Source: Sphingobium sp. Ant17
GTDB taxonomy: Bacteria; Pseudomonadota; Alphaproteobacteria; Sphingomonadales; Sphingomonadaceae
Length of the DNA stretch: 64,000 bases
Direction of reading: 5' to 3'
NCBI RefSeq assembly: GCF_000588875.1
Contig: NZ_JEMV01000017.1
Span: forward strand, 20,129 to 84,128
Shown in pieces: positions 1-8,737 of the stretch. The stretch's first letter is position 1. Each line of letters opens with the position of its first letter. A program made the position numbers and the translations under genes. The notes under the pieces were generated by a model. That model was not told the DNA's origin and did not search any database. It saw only the letters and a program-made list of their open reading frames with translations.

Positions 1-359
1 TGCGTTCGCTTCTTCAAGGCGGCACGGCGGCGCGGCCTGCCCATGTCCGCCTCTATGTCACCTCCAACCGCCGCCACATCGTCCCCCGGCACCTGTCGGA
101 ACAGGATGACCCGATCAATCCGCGCGACGTGGTGGACGACCGGATGGCGCTGTCCGACCGTTTCGGGCTCAGCCTTGGCTTCCACGCGCTCGACCAGGAT
201 GCCTATGTCGCGATCGTGCGCGGTTATGCGGCCAAGCTGGGCGTGGCCTTCGACCCGCTGGAAGCGATCCAATGGTCGACCCAGCGCGGCAGCCGGTCAG
301 GCCGCGTCGCCTGGCAATATGTGGTCGAACTGGCGGGGCGGCACGGGCTGACGGTCTGA
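1..359 (+). CDS. DUF815 family AAA+ ATPase, C-terminal part
   Basis: The reading frame is open from base 3 to a TGA at 357-359, so the gene enters from the left edge and only about 118 C-terminal residues are visible. The fragment reads RLYVTSNRRHIVPRHL, then LSDRFGLSLGFHALDQDAYV and ends with a GSRSGRVAWQYV block. This is the typical C-terminal half of DUF815 ATP-binding proteins (AAA+ fold). The Walker A and B motifs would lie outside the window. The function of the family is not established. It converges with the minus-strand gene that ends at 365, leaving only 5 bases between the two stops. Confidence 0.8.
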   Translation, partial: RSLLQGGTAARPAHVRLYVTSNRRHIVPRHLSEQDDPINPRDVVDDRMALSDRFGLSLGFHALDQDAYVAIVRGYAAKLGVAFDPLEAIQWSTQRGSRSGRVAWQYVVELAGRHGLTV

Positions 360-364
360 AGGCG

Positions 365-1690
365 TCAGTTCGCCTTCACCACTCGCCACACCACGCCGCC
401 GACATCGTCGCTGACCAGCAGCGCGCCCTTGGCGTCCGCAGTCACATCGACCGGGCGGCCGCGCGCATTGCCATCGGCGTCGAGAAAGCCCGTCAACACA
501 TCGACCGGCTTGGCCTTGCCGGCCTCGCCATCGGCAAAGCCCACGAACACGACCTTATAGCCTGCCGCCGGCTTGCGGTTCCAACTGCCGTGCAGGCCAA
601 CGAACGCGCCATCGGTGTAGGGCGCGCCCAGCGTTACCGTGTCGGCGAAGGTCAGCCCCAGCGGCGCAACATGATTGCCCAGCGCATAATCGGGACGCTT
701 GGTATATTCGCGCAGCTCCGGCCGCTGCGGCTGGACCCGGCGATCCTCATAACCGCCCCAATAATTCCACGGCCAGCCATAAAAGCCGCCAAATTCCACC
801 CGCGTCAGATAGTCGGGGACGAGATCGGCGCCCAGCATGTCGCGCTCATTGACCACGCCCCACAGCGCGCCGCTGGTGGGCTCGAAGGCGAGGCCCACGG
901 GATTGCGCAGGCCCGACGCGAAGATGCGATAGCTGCCATCCTTGGGATTGACCTCCAGCACGGACGCGCGGTTGGTCTCGGTCTCCATCCCGTTTTCGCC
1001 GATATTGCTGTTGGACCCGACACCGACATACAGCAGCCCATCGGGGCCAGCCGCCAGGCTGCGGGTCCAATGCATATTGGGGGCCTGGGCGGGCAGGTTC
1101 AGGATCTTGCGCCCCGCCACGCTGATTTTCAGGTCGCCCGGCTTATAGGGAAAGGCCATCAGCGCGTCGGTGTTGGCGACGTAGAGCGTGTCGCCGACCA
1201 GCGCCATGCCATAGGGCGAATTGAGACCGCTGAGAAACGGCGTCTTCGTTTCGGCGCGGCCATCGCCATCGGCATCGCGCAGCAGGGTGATGCGATTGGC
1301 CGATGGATCGCCCGCGCCAGCCTTCGCCATCAGATAGTTCATCACGCGCTGGACGATCCCGTCCTTGGGCCGGGGCGGGCTGTTGGTTTCCGCCACCAAT
1401 ATGTCGCCATTGGGCAGGCGCAGCATGGCGCGGGGATGGGCGAGACCATCGGCAAAGCGCGCCACGCTTAGACCCTGTGCCGCAACTGGCTGTTCCCCGC
1501 CGGTCCATGGCTTGACCTCGGCGATATTGATCGTCGGGATCATCTCGCTGCGTGGCCTGGTGATGGTCGGTTCGCGCCCCGTATCCGCGCCAGGCGGCAA
1601 TTGCGACGTGTCCCCCTGCGCGAGATACAGGAACGCGCCGCCGGTGACGGCCACGGCGATGAGGGGGAGGGCGATCAGATGCTTGTTCAT
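365..1690 (-). CDS. PQQ-type sorbosone dehydrogenase family protein
   Basis: 441 residues from ATG 1690; an in-frame upstream extension to 1726 has no better start. Residues about 5-22 form a hydrophobic signal or anchor, so the protein is periplasmic or membrane-tethered. The body is a glucose/sorbosone dehydrogenase type six-bladed propeller: LAHPRAMLRLPNGDILVAET near residue 85, SPYGMALVGDTLYVANTD, RDADGDGRAET and the late HGSWNRKP motif. Family members oxidise sugars or sugar aldehydes with PQQ, but many homologues have no known substrate. No PQQ genes or cytochrome partner are nearby. The general family call is firm; the enzymatic role is inferred. Confidence 0.8.
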   Translation of the reverse strand: MNKHLIALPLIAVAVTGGAFLYLAQGDTSQLPPGADTGREPTITRPRSEMIPTINIAEVKPWTGGEQPVAAQGLSVARFADGLAHPRAMLRLPNGDILVAETNSPPRPKDGIVQRVMNYLMAKAGAGDPSANRITLLRDADGDGRAETKTPFLSGLNSPYGMALVGDTLYVANTDALMAFPYKPGDLKISVAGRKILNLPAQAPNMHWTRSLAAGPDGLLYVGVGSNSNIGENGMETETNRASVLEVNPKDGSYRIFASGLRNPVGLAFEPTSGALWGVVNERDMLGADLVPDYLTRVEFGGFYGWPWNYWGGYEDRRVQPQRPELREYTKRPDYALGNHVAPLGLTFADTVTLGAPYTDGAFVGLHGSWNRKPAAGYKVVFVGFADGEAGKAKPVDVLTGFLDADGNARGRPVDVTADAKGALLVSDDVGGVVWRVVKAN

Positions 1691-1741
1691 GCCATCCCAT
1701 TTATGTCGCCGCGCCGCGCCGGGCAAGGCGGACGGGCGGGC

Positions 1742-1915
1742 TTATTTGTCGCGTTCACGCAGCCATAGCAGCACGGCGATCAGGATACCGAGCGCCAGCC
1801 CAGACAGCAGGCCGATGCTGGGCTGTCCCATCAATCCGCCCGTGATCGCGCCGCCCAGGATCAGGAAGGCGATGATGGCGCCCGCGCCGGTGGGGTCTTT
1901 CTTGCGGTTCGTCAT
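1742..1915 (-). CDS. small membrane protein, two hydrophobic segments
   Basis: 57 residues starting at ATG 1915, preceded by an AGGG ribosome-binding sequence. A short charged N-terminus (MTNRKKDPTG) is followed by two hydrophobic helices of about 18 residues each, separated by a glycine-rich turn, and a charged tail LRERDK. The longer in-frame version from 2050 adds a low-complexity leader with no hydrophobic or domain signal and is rejected. No function can be assigned. It is a compact hairpin-type inner-membrane protein of the kind often found next to unrelated genes. Confidence 0.6.
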   Translation of the reverse strand: MTNRKKDPTGAGAIIAFLILGGAITGGLMGQPSIGLLSGLALGILIAVLLWLRERDK

Positions 1916-2144
1916 GGATTGCCCTTGCCACGGCGCAGCGGCCAATGCCAGCGGCTTTGATCGACGATCGTAAGGGCGTCGTTTCGGGACAGGCGGTGCC
2001 ATTGCAGGACGCACTGTCCCGCAATGGGACTTGGCTAACGCCCCGTTCACGATGTTGGCCCGCCATCAGAGCCAAAGCGAGGAAATGGCACGGCAATTGA
2101 AAGACTTGCCCCAATATCCTATTACAATAATATCGGGGGTCCCA

Positions 2145-2354
2145 ATGCAGCTACCATATCTTTCGGGTCGAAAGAGCTATGAGGATGCGACCGAGCTGAT
2201 GGCGATATTCGGTGCCGATGCGGGCTATGAAGCCGCCGCCCGTGCCGACCGCAGCCTCGACCTTGGCAATCATATCCATTTTTGCCACTGGCGTCAGATC
2301 GAGCGGTTGATCGTCCTGCTGGCCCATGACCGGCCGCTCGGCACCATTCATTGA
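2145..2354 (+). CDS. small conserved protein, DUF6961-like
   Basis: 69 residues from ATG 2145, with a GGGGG stretch about 8 bases upstream. The sequence contains KSYEDATELMAIFGADAGYEAAARADRS and then HFCHWRQIERLIVLL, a pattern I associate with short sphingomonad proteins of the DUF6961 type. No signal peptide or membrane segment is present, so it is probably cytosolic. It converges with argC, whose stop lies 9 bases downstream. The family match is from memory and moderately certain; the function is unknown. Confidence 0.55.
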   Translation: MQLPYLSGRKSYEDATELMAIFGADAGYEAAARADRSLDLGNHIHFCHWRQIERLIVLLAHDRPLGTIH

Positions 2355-2363
2355 CCGGCGGCC

Positions 2364-3308
2364 TTAGAGCCGCAAGCCCGCCGTTTCGGGCAGGCCCGCT
2401 AGAATGTTGAGATTTTGCACCGCCGCCCCGGCCGCGCCCTTGCCCAGATTGTCGAGCGCCGCCACCAGCCGCGCCTGACCGCTGTCGGCATGGCCGAACA
2501 CGAACAGCGCCAACCGGTCGGTCGCGCCGACATGTTCCAGTTCGACCTGTCCCATCGCGGCGCTTTCGCTCAAGGGCGCGACGCTGACCAGCGGCGACCC
2601 GGCATAGGCGTCCGCCAGAGCCGCATGCACGTCCTCCAGCGACGGCGCACCCGGCATGGCGCGTAGTTGCAGCGGCACTTCCACCACCATGCCGCGATAG
2701 CCGTTGGCGACGGCCGGTGCGAACAGGGGGGGATGGACCAGCCCGGAATAGCGGGTCATTTCGGGCACATGTTTGTGACCAAGGCCAAGCCCATAGGCGC
2801 GGAACGCCGTCGGTGCGCCCTCTGCCCCTTCATATTCGGCGATCATCGCCTTGCCGCCGCCCGAATAGCCCGATGCGCCCGACACGGTCACTGGCCAGTC
2901 GGCAGGCACCAGTCCCGCAAGCGTCAGCGGCCGAATGAGCGCCAGAAAGCCGGTCGGCCAGCAGCCGGGGTTGGCCACGAAGCGCGAAGCCGCGAGCTTT
3001 TCGCGATGGCCCGGCTCCAGTTCGGGGAAACCATAGGTCCACCCATCCGCCACGCGATGCGCCGTCGATGCGTCGATCACCCGCGTATGATCATTGTCGA
3101 TCAAGGCTACGGCCTCGCGCGCCGCATCGTCGGGCAGGCACAGGATCACGATATCGGCCGCGTTCAGCGCATCGCGCCGCGCCGCCGCATCCTTGCGGTC
3201 CTTCTCATCCAGCGTGATGAGCGACAATTCGGGGCGGCCCGCCAGCCGGTCGCCGATTTCGATGCCGGTCGTGCCGACGCCGCCGTCGATAAAGATAGTA
3301 TGGCTCAT
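2364..3308 (-). CDS. argC: N-acetyl-gamma-glutamyl-phosphate reductase (type 2)
   Basis: 314 residues. ArgC reduces N-acetylglutamyl-5-phosphate with NADPH in arginine synthesis, in the cytosol. The N-terminus has a nucleotide-binding start (FIDGGVGTTGIEIGDRL) and the catalytic cysteine is C116 in VANPGCWPTGF. Next come SGASGYSGGGK and GHKHVPEM, which binds substrate. The length of about 314 fits the short type 2 ArgC group rather than the 340-residue type 1 group. The start overlaps the stop of the NlpC/P60 gene by 4 bases (ATGA), so the two are translationally coupled. A longer frame reaching back to 3779 is only the shadow of that neighbour. Confidence 0.92.
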   Translation of the reverse strand: MSHTIFIDGGVGTTGIEIGDRLAGRPELSLITLDEKDRKDAAARRDALNAADIVILCLPDDAAREAVALIDNDHTRVIDASTAHRVADGWTYGFPELEPGHREKLAASRFVANPGCWPTGFLALIRPLTLAGLVPADWPVTVSGASGYSGGGKAMIAEYEGAEGAPTAFRAYGLGLGHKHVPEMTRYSGLVHPPLFAPAVANGYRGMVVEVPLQLRAMPGAPSLEDVHAALADAYAGSPLVSVAPLSESAAMGQVELEHVGATDRLALFVFGHADSGQARLVAALDNLGKGAAGAAVQNLNILAGLPETAGLRL

Positions 3309-4213
3309 GCGCCGATCCTCCGCCGTGCGATGATGGGTTGGGCATGGTCGTCGGCCAGACGCGCGACGACATCGGCCAGCGGCTCCTTGACCACCGCCAT
3401 CCAATGCGCGTTGGCGTGCAGCAACGTCTTGCCATCGGTCATGATGCCGACATGGCCCGGAAAGAAAATCAGGTCGCCTCGGCGCAGCGCCGCGTCGCTC
3501 TCGATCGGCAGGCCGATGCCTTCGCATTGCAGGTCGGTGTCGCGCGGCACCGCCATGCCGCACTGGCCAAGCGCGACCTGCACCAGGCCCGAACAGTCGA
3601 TCCCGCGATGCCCGCGCCCGCCCCACACATAGGGCTGGCCCAGGTAGCGTTCGGCGATCGCAACCCAATCGGTGGCCGGGTCGCTGATCGGTGCGGCGTG
3701 GCGGACGTGGATATAGCCTTCGGCGCAGCTGAGAAACGCGCCCTCGACCTCCCCGGTAAACAGCGCGCCCATGGGCCAATAGTCCAACACTTGCGACTTG
3801 ATATCGGGCTTGCGAAACAGGGGCGCTGTCTGCGCCACGATGCGGTGGCTCGCCGTTTCGGCGACGTCCAGCGCCTCGCGGCGGATATAGCCGACATAGC
3901 CGTCATGGCCGCAAAAGCCCCAGGCCCAGTCCGTCATCACGTCAAGCGCATGGAAGGTTTCGCCACGCAAAAGTTCGGTGACGGCTTCGGCACCGGGGGA
4001 GGGAGCCGACAGGATCGGCGTGCCAGGCATGACGCAAGTCAAGGGGACCGCGCGCGCATAATGGGCGGAAAACAAAATGCCCGCCAGCGCCAGGTCGGCC
4101 AGGTCGCCCCGGGCGGCATGAATACGGCGGTCAAGCGCGACCGAACGGCCGTCCAGCTTGAACCGGCTTCTTTCAGGCGGTGCGTTCCGCTTTGCTGTTG
4201 TCGTGCCTATCAT
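3305..4213 (-). CDS. SH3b plus NlpC/P60 cysteine peptidase
   Basis: 302 residues from ATG 4213, with AGGA upstream. The N-terminal 180 residues include SH3-like repeats (GETFHALD... GYVGYIRREAL) and the C-terminal third is an NlpC/P60 domain. The catalytic residues are visible: C207 in GIDCSGLVQ, H254 in FPGHVGIM and H266 in LLHAN. Such enzymes cleave gamma-D-glutamyl-diamino acid bonds in cell-wall peptides. No signal peptide is seen, so the protein may act on cytosolic recycled muropeptides, as in other alphaproteobacterial homologues. It overlaps the upstream marR gene by 41 bases and argC by 4 bases, forming one operon. Confidence 0.88.
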   Translation of the reverse strand: MIGTTTAKRNAPPERSRFKLDGRSVALDRRIHAARGDLADLALAGILFSAHYARAVPLTCVMPGTPILSAPSPGAEAVTELLRGETFHALDVMTDWAWGFCGHDGYVGYIRREALDVAETASHRIVAQTAPLFRKPDIKSQVLDYWPMGALFTGEVEGAFLSCAEGYIHVRHAAPISDPATDWVAIAERYLGQPYVWGGRGHRGIDCSGLVQVALGQCGMAVPRDTDLQCEGIGLPIESDAALRRGDLIFFPGHVGIMTDGKTLLHANAHWMAVVKEPLADVVARLADDHAQPIIARRRIGA

Positions 4214-4580
4214 CGCGCGCGGTTCCTGCGATGAAATGATGAAAGGCGTCAAGGAATTCCGCCCCTTTGGGGGTCCGGGTGATGAAAATATTGCGCCGAT
4301 CGGCCACATCGCGCTCGCGACGGAGATAACCCAGCGCCGATAATTTGTTCAGTGCGCGGGTAATGACGGGCTTGGACACGTGCAGCGCTTCCGCAAGACC
4401 GCGCACCGTATGCGGCCCGGCCCCGATATAGACGGTCATCATCAACGCCATCTGACGGTTGGTGAGGTCGGGTTTCCCCGACCGGACATAATCCACCAGC
4501 GTCCGCATCCAGTGGCGAAGCGGCTGAACCCCGGGGCGTTCAATGGCGGCAACCTGATCTTGTGCTGTGAGGACGTTCAT
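4173..4580 (-). CDS. MarR family transcriptional regulator
   Basis: 135 residues with a winged helix-turn-helix: LTNRQMALMMTVY, then HTVRGLAEALHVSKPVITRALNKL as recognition region and RRERDVADRRNIFITRT as the wing with the usual DxRxxx pattern. It is the first gene of the marR-NlpC/P60-argC operon and overlaps the next start. MarR proteins bind DNA as dimers and usually respond to small phenolic or oxidative ligands; the ligand here is unknown. A role in cell-wall or general stress control would be only inference from the neighbour. Confidence 0.85.
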   Translation of the reverse strand: MNVLTAQDQVAAIERPGVQPLRHWMRTLVDYVRSGKPDLTNRQMALMMTVYIGAGPHTVRGLAEALHVSKPVITRALNKLSALGYLRRERDVADRRNIFITRTPKGAEFLDAFHHFIAGTARDDRHDNSKAERTA

Positions 4581-4639
4581 GCGGGCTTAACGCATGATGC
4601 CCAATCCGGTTGCGTAACGTCCAGGCGGAATGTGACGCT

Positions 4640-6045
4640 TTACGTATCCGGCCAGTAACGCTGCTGCAGCAGGCGGAACACCGCGCGCATCCCCAGCGCT
4701 TCGCCGCCTTTCGGGCGGCCGGGCTTGGCCGATGGCCGCCAGGCGAAGGTATCGAGATGCAGCCATGGCGTATCGTCGGGCACGAAACGCTGCAGGAACA
4801 AAGCAGCGGTGATCGCGCCGGCAAATCCGCCTTCGCCCGCATTGTTGATGTCGGCGATGTCGGACTTGAGCATATCGGCATAGCCTCCCACAAAGGCAGC
4901 CGCCAGGTCGGATCGTCCACATCCGTCCCGGCCTGGGCCAGATCGGTCGCCAGTCCGTCGTCATTGGCGAACAGGGCAGGCAGGTCCGGCCCGACCGCGA
5001 CTCGCGCCGCGCCGGTCAGCGTCGCGAAATCGACGATCAGTTCCGGCTTCTCCTCCGCCGCGCGGGCCAGCGCGTCGCCCAGCACCAGCCGCCCTTCGGC
5101 ATCGGTATTGCCGATCTCGACCGTCAGCCCCTTGCGGCTGCGCAATATGTCGCCGGGGCGGAAGGCGTTGCCGCTGATCGCATTTTCTGCCGCCGGGATC
5201 AGCAGGTGCAGCCGCACCGGCAGCCGCGCCGCCATGATAAGCTGCGCCAGCGCCAGCGCATGCGCCGCGCCGCCCATATCCTTCTTCATCAGGCGCATGC
5301 CCGACGACGGCTTGATGTCCAGCCCACCGCTGTCGAAGCTGATGCCCTTGCCGACGATGGCGATGCGCGGCGCAGCCGGATCGCCCCAGTTGAGTTCGAT
5401 GAGGCGCGGGGCGAAGTGCCGGTCGGCGGCCCGCCCGACCGCGTGGATCATCGGATAGCCCTGCGCCAGAGCATCGCCGCGCGTGACCACGACCGTCGCG
5501 CCAAAGGGTTTGGCGACGGTTTCGGTTGCCGCTTCCAGTTCGGCCGGCCCCATATCGGCGGCGGGCGTGTTCACCAGATCCCGCACCAGCGCGACCGCCC
5601 GCGCCAGATCGATCGCCGGCGCGATCCGCGCGACGTCGCTGGTCAGCAACTGGCGCGACCCCACCACATTATCCTCGCGGCGGTAGCGGTCGAACCGATG
5701 CTGCGCCAGCAGCCAGCCTAGCATCGCCGCACCGGGCGATCCCTCGGCCAGGCGATAGCGCCCTTCGGGCAGCGTCTCGGCCAGGCGCGCCAGGCACCAG
5801 GGGCCAAGCGCCCCCTTATCCGCTACCCCGGCAACGACCATCCAGTCGCCCTCGCGCTCGGCTGGCAGGATCGCCGTCTCATGCGGCTTGGCCCGGAATT
5901 TCTGTGCCGCCAGCAGCGCGCGGGTCTGGTCCGGGCGGGTCGCGAGCCAAGCGTCCAGCGCCTTGGCCTCGACCAGGTGGATGATATGGGCAGGCTGGCC
6001 AGTGTCGGCTTTGATGCAATCGGCAAAATCGGTCATGGCAGGCAT
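4640..6045 (-). CDS. M17 leucyl aminopeptidase family, frameshifted near 4884
   Basis: Corrected length is 468 residues. The zinc aminopeptidase core is clear: GKGISFDSGGLDIKP about residue 255, KKDMGGAA, and the signature NTDAEGRLVLGDAL. The frame breaks at WEA: the following family sequence YADMLKSDIADINNAGEGG continues in another frame to 4640, ending LGMRAVFRLLQQRYWPDT. Restoring one C (GAGGCCTAT instead of GAGGCTAT) repairs it. Without repair the frame would run to 4540 with a nonsense tail that reaches into the next gene. The enzyme releases N-terminal amino acids from peptides in the cytosol. The break is probably a sequencing error. Confidence 0.88.
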
Positions 6046-6180
6046 GTAAGGGAAAGGCGCGCGTCAAGGGAAGGCGAAACATTCATCGCCCGCCCCGCAC
6101 GTCCGGCCCTTTCTTCCTTTGCACTATCGCGCGCGTGGGCCTAGCCTTTGGCGCATAACCATAGCCAAAGGAGAGTGACG

Positions 6181-6381
6181 ATGCTTCATGCAGACGACCG
6201 CGGCCTTCAGGCCCTTCGCGCGCGCGCCTATACGCTCGCGGAAACCGGGAAATTCGACACCATTCGCGCCGTCGAACAGGCGCTGATCGCGGAAGGCTGG
6301 CCGAACGCCGCGCAGGCGCTCGATAGCGAATATGCGCGCAAGGCGGTCGGCGAACGATGCCGCATGGCGCAGGCGCATTGA
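6181..6381 (+). CDS. small conserved protein of unknown function
   Basis: 66 residues from ATG 6181, with a strong AAGGAG ribosome-binding sequence 8 bases upstream that decides this start over 6148. The protein is soluble, rich in alanine and arginine, and contains LAETGKFDTIRAVEQALIAEGWPNA, which looks helical and resembles short conserved alphaproteobacterial hypothetical proteins. The stop overlaps the start of the next lipoprotein by one base (TGATG), so the pair is co-translated. No domain or function is recognised. Confidence 0.65.
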   Translation: MLHADDRGLQALRARAYTLAETGKFDTIRAVEQALIAEGWPNAAQALDSEYARKAVGERCRMAQAH

Positions 6382-7208
6382 TGCGGCAGGCCTATGCGAT
6401 AGGCGGCCTGGCCGCTGCGCTGCTGGTCGCAGCCTGTGCCCCGTCATCCGACACGGTCGAGGGCAATGCGGCCGAAAATGAAGCCGCCGCCCGCTATGCC
6501 GATCGCATGGCGGGCACACCGCCGCCCGCGCCGCCCTCCAAGCCCTTTGCGGTCAAGGAAACGGCGGGCGGCCTCGAATTCGCCTACGCTTATCCGGCGG
6601 AGGCCGCCGCCGTCCCCGCGTTGGTCGACAAGTTCGCGCGTGAGATGGCCGCGACCAAGGCCGATGCGCTGAAAATGGCGAAGGAAGACAGCGCCAGCGC
6701 GAAACAGTCCGGCTATCCCTTCCGCCCGCACAGCCTGGAAACAAGTTGGAGCGTTACGGCCGACACGCCCCGCTTCCTCGCGCTCCAGTCGCAAACCTAT
6801 GTCTATACAGGCGGCGCGCATGGCATGAGCGCCTATGACGTGGTGCTATGGGACAAGGCGCGCAGCCGCGAAACCAGCGTCAAGGCGCTGATGACGGCAC
6901 CCGCTGCCTTCTCCACCGCGATCCGCGACCGTTTCTGCGCCATACTCGACCAGCAACGCGCCGAAAAACGGGGCGAACCTGTCGTGCGCGGTGACGATGA
7001 CTTCACCCAATGTATCGACCCGATGGAACAGGTGCTGGTGCCGACATCGAAGGATGGGAAACTGATCGACGGTCTGACCGTGGTCGTCGGCCCCTATAGC
7101 GCCGGACCCTATGCCGAGGGCAGCTATGAAGTCGCGCTGCCGGTGGACGCGGCGATGCGCGATGCGATCAAACCCGACTATCGCGATGCGTTCGTGGCGG
7201 TAGAGTAA
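6381..7208 (+). CDS. DUF3298/DUF4163 lipoprotein
   Basis: 275 residues from ATG 6381. The signal peptide ends in a lipobox (LLVAAC, Cys about residue 19), so the mature protein is probably lipid-anchored in the envelope. The C-terminal two thirds match the DUF4163/DUF3298 arrangement: SQTYVYTGGAHGMSAYDVVLWD (the GGAH motif is typical) and a late PYSAGPYAEGSYEVALP. Members resemble RsiV-type or PdaC-linked periplasmic domains, but their activity is mostly unknown. It is co-translated with the upstream 66-residue protein. A palindromic repeat follows directly and separates it from rimO. Confidence 0.8.
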   Translation: MRQAYAIGGLAAALLVAACAPSSDTVEGNAAENEAAARYADRMAGTPPPAPPSKPFAVKETAGGLEFAYAYPAEAAAVPALVDKFAREMAATKADALKMAKEDSASAKQSGYPFRPHSLETSWSVTADTPRFLALQSQTYVYTGGAHGMSAYDVVLWDKARSRETSVKALMTAPAAFSTAIRDRFCAILDQQRAEKRGEPVVRGDDDFTQCIDPMEQVLVPTSKDGKLIDGLTVVVGPYSAGPYAEGSYEVALPVDAAMRDAIKPDYRDAFVAVE

Positions 7209-7210
7209 AC

Positions 7211-7300
7211 CCCGTCATCCCAGCGAAAGCTGGGATCTCCCTATCTTTTTTCTAGCACCATAAAAGAAGCGGGATCCCGGCTTTCGCCGGGATGACGGGC
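7211..7300. repeat. inverted palindromic intergenic repeat
   Basis: Two arms, each itself palindromic, face each other: GTCATCCCAGCGAAAGCTGG at about 7214 and its inverted relative around 7270-7299 containing CCGGCTTTCGCCGGGATGAC. They can pair into one long hairpin across about 30 bases of loop. The element sits between two converging genes (ends 7208 and 7310) and may act as a bidirectional terminator. Related copies occur at 26455 and 43448. Confidence 0.8.
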
Positions 7301-7309
7301 ATTCCTGAA

Positions 7310-8676
7310 CTAAACCGGCACGCCATAAAGATCATGCTCATCGGCATCCTCGATCAGCACGCCGAAAATATCGCCCGCCTTCCGCCCTTCGCCGACATCG
7401 CGCAAAAACACATTGCCGTCGATTTCCGGCGCATCGGCCTGTGACCGCGCGGTGGCACCGATGCTGCCATCCTCCTCGTCCGGCTCGCCGACTTCGTCAA
7501 TTATCACCGGCAGCACGCGCCCGACCTTCGCCGCCAGCTTGGCGGCGCTGATCGCGGCGGTCTTTGCATGATCCGCTGATAGCGTTCTTCCTTGACCGCT
7601 TCGGGCACCGCGCCGGGCAGGGCGTTGGCCGCAGCCCCTTCGACCGGTTCGAAGCGGAACGCGCCGACACGGTCCAGCTGCGCCTCATCAAGCCAGTCGA
7701 GCAGATATTGGAAATCCGCCTCCGTCTCGCCGGGGAAGCCCACGACGAAGCTCGACCGGATCGTGATGTCGGGGCAGATCGCGCGCCATTTATGGATGCG
7801 ATCCAGCACCTTGGCTTCATTGGCGGGGCGCTTCATCGCTTTCAGCACCGACGGCGATGCATGCTGGAACGGGATATCGAGATAAGGCGTCAGCAGCCCT
7901 TGCGCCATCAGCGGAATGACCTGATCGACATGGGGATAGGGATAGACATAGTGCAGCCGCACCCAGGGGGCGTTGCCGTCCGCGTCCCGCAACTGGCCGA
8001 GTTCGCGCGCCATGTCGGTCATGTGTGCGCGCACCTCGCGGCCCTTCCACTGGCGCGGCTCATGCCTTGTATCGACGCCATAGGCCGACGTATCCTGGCT
8101 GATGACCAGCAATTCCTTCGTCCCCGCCGACACCAGCTTTTCCGCCTCGCGCAGCACCGCGTCGATGCGCCGCGATACCAGATCGCCCCGGATCGAGGGG
8201 ATGATGCAGAAGGAGCAGCGATGGTTGCAGCCTTCGGAAATCTTCAAATAGCTGTAATGGCGCGGCGTCAGTTTGAGGCCACCTTCGGGGACCAGGTCGA
8301 CAAAGGCGTTGGGGATCGGCGGCGATGCATCATGCACCGCATTGACCACCTGCTCATATTGATGCGCGCCGGTGACGGCCAGCACTTGCGGGAATTTCGC
8401 GCGGATCAAGTCCGCTTCGTCGCCCATGCATCCCGTGACGATGACGCGGCCATTTTCGGCCATCGCCTCGCCGATCGCCTCCAGCGATTCTTCCTTCGCC
8501 GAATCGAGAAAGCCGCAGGTGTTGACCAGCACGACGTCGGCCCCGGCATAATCGGCGGACATCTGATAGCCGTCCGACCGCAGCTTGGTGAGGATGCGTT
8601 CGGAGTCCACCAGGTTTTTGGGACAGCCGAGCGAAACCATGCCGATCTTCGGCGCGTCAGGAAATTTGGTTGCCAT
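7310..8676 (-). CDS. rimO: ribosomal protein S12 methylthiotransferase RimO, frameshifted near 7564
   Basis: Corrected length is 455 residues. RimO is a radical SAM enzyme with two 4Fe-4S clusters that methylthiolates Asp of ribosomal protein S12. The N-terminal cluster cysteines are C18, C54 and C83; the radical SAM triad is C150, C154, C157 in [18 protein letters not shown] and the C-terminal TRAM domain (ending [11 protein letters not shown]) are present. The frame breaks after RYQRIMQ. Adding one A to the AAA run gives [20 protein letters not shown] and joins the TRAM frame. The start at 8676 gives the usual N-terminus just before the [10 protein letters not shown] motif. Confidence 0.92.
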
Positions 8677-8737
8677 GATGGTCGCGCACATAGGGATTTG
8701 TGCGCGCAATGTCACGCGCCGCCGTCAGCGTGCCGGG

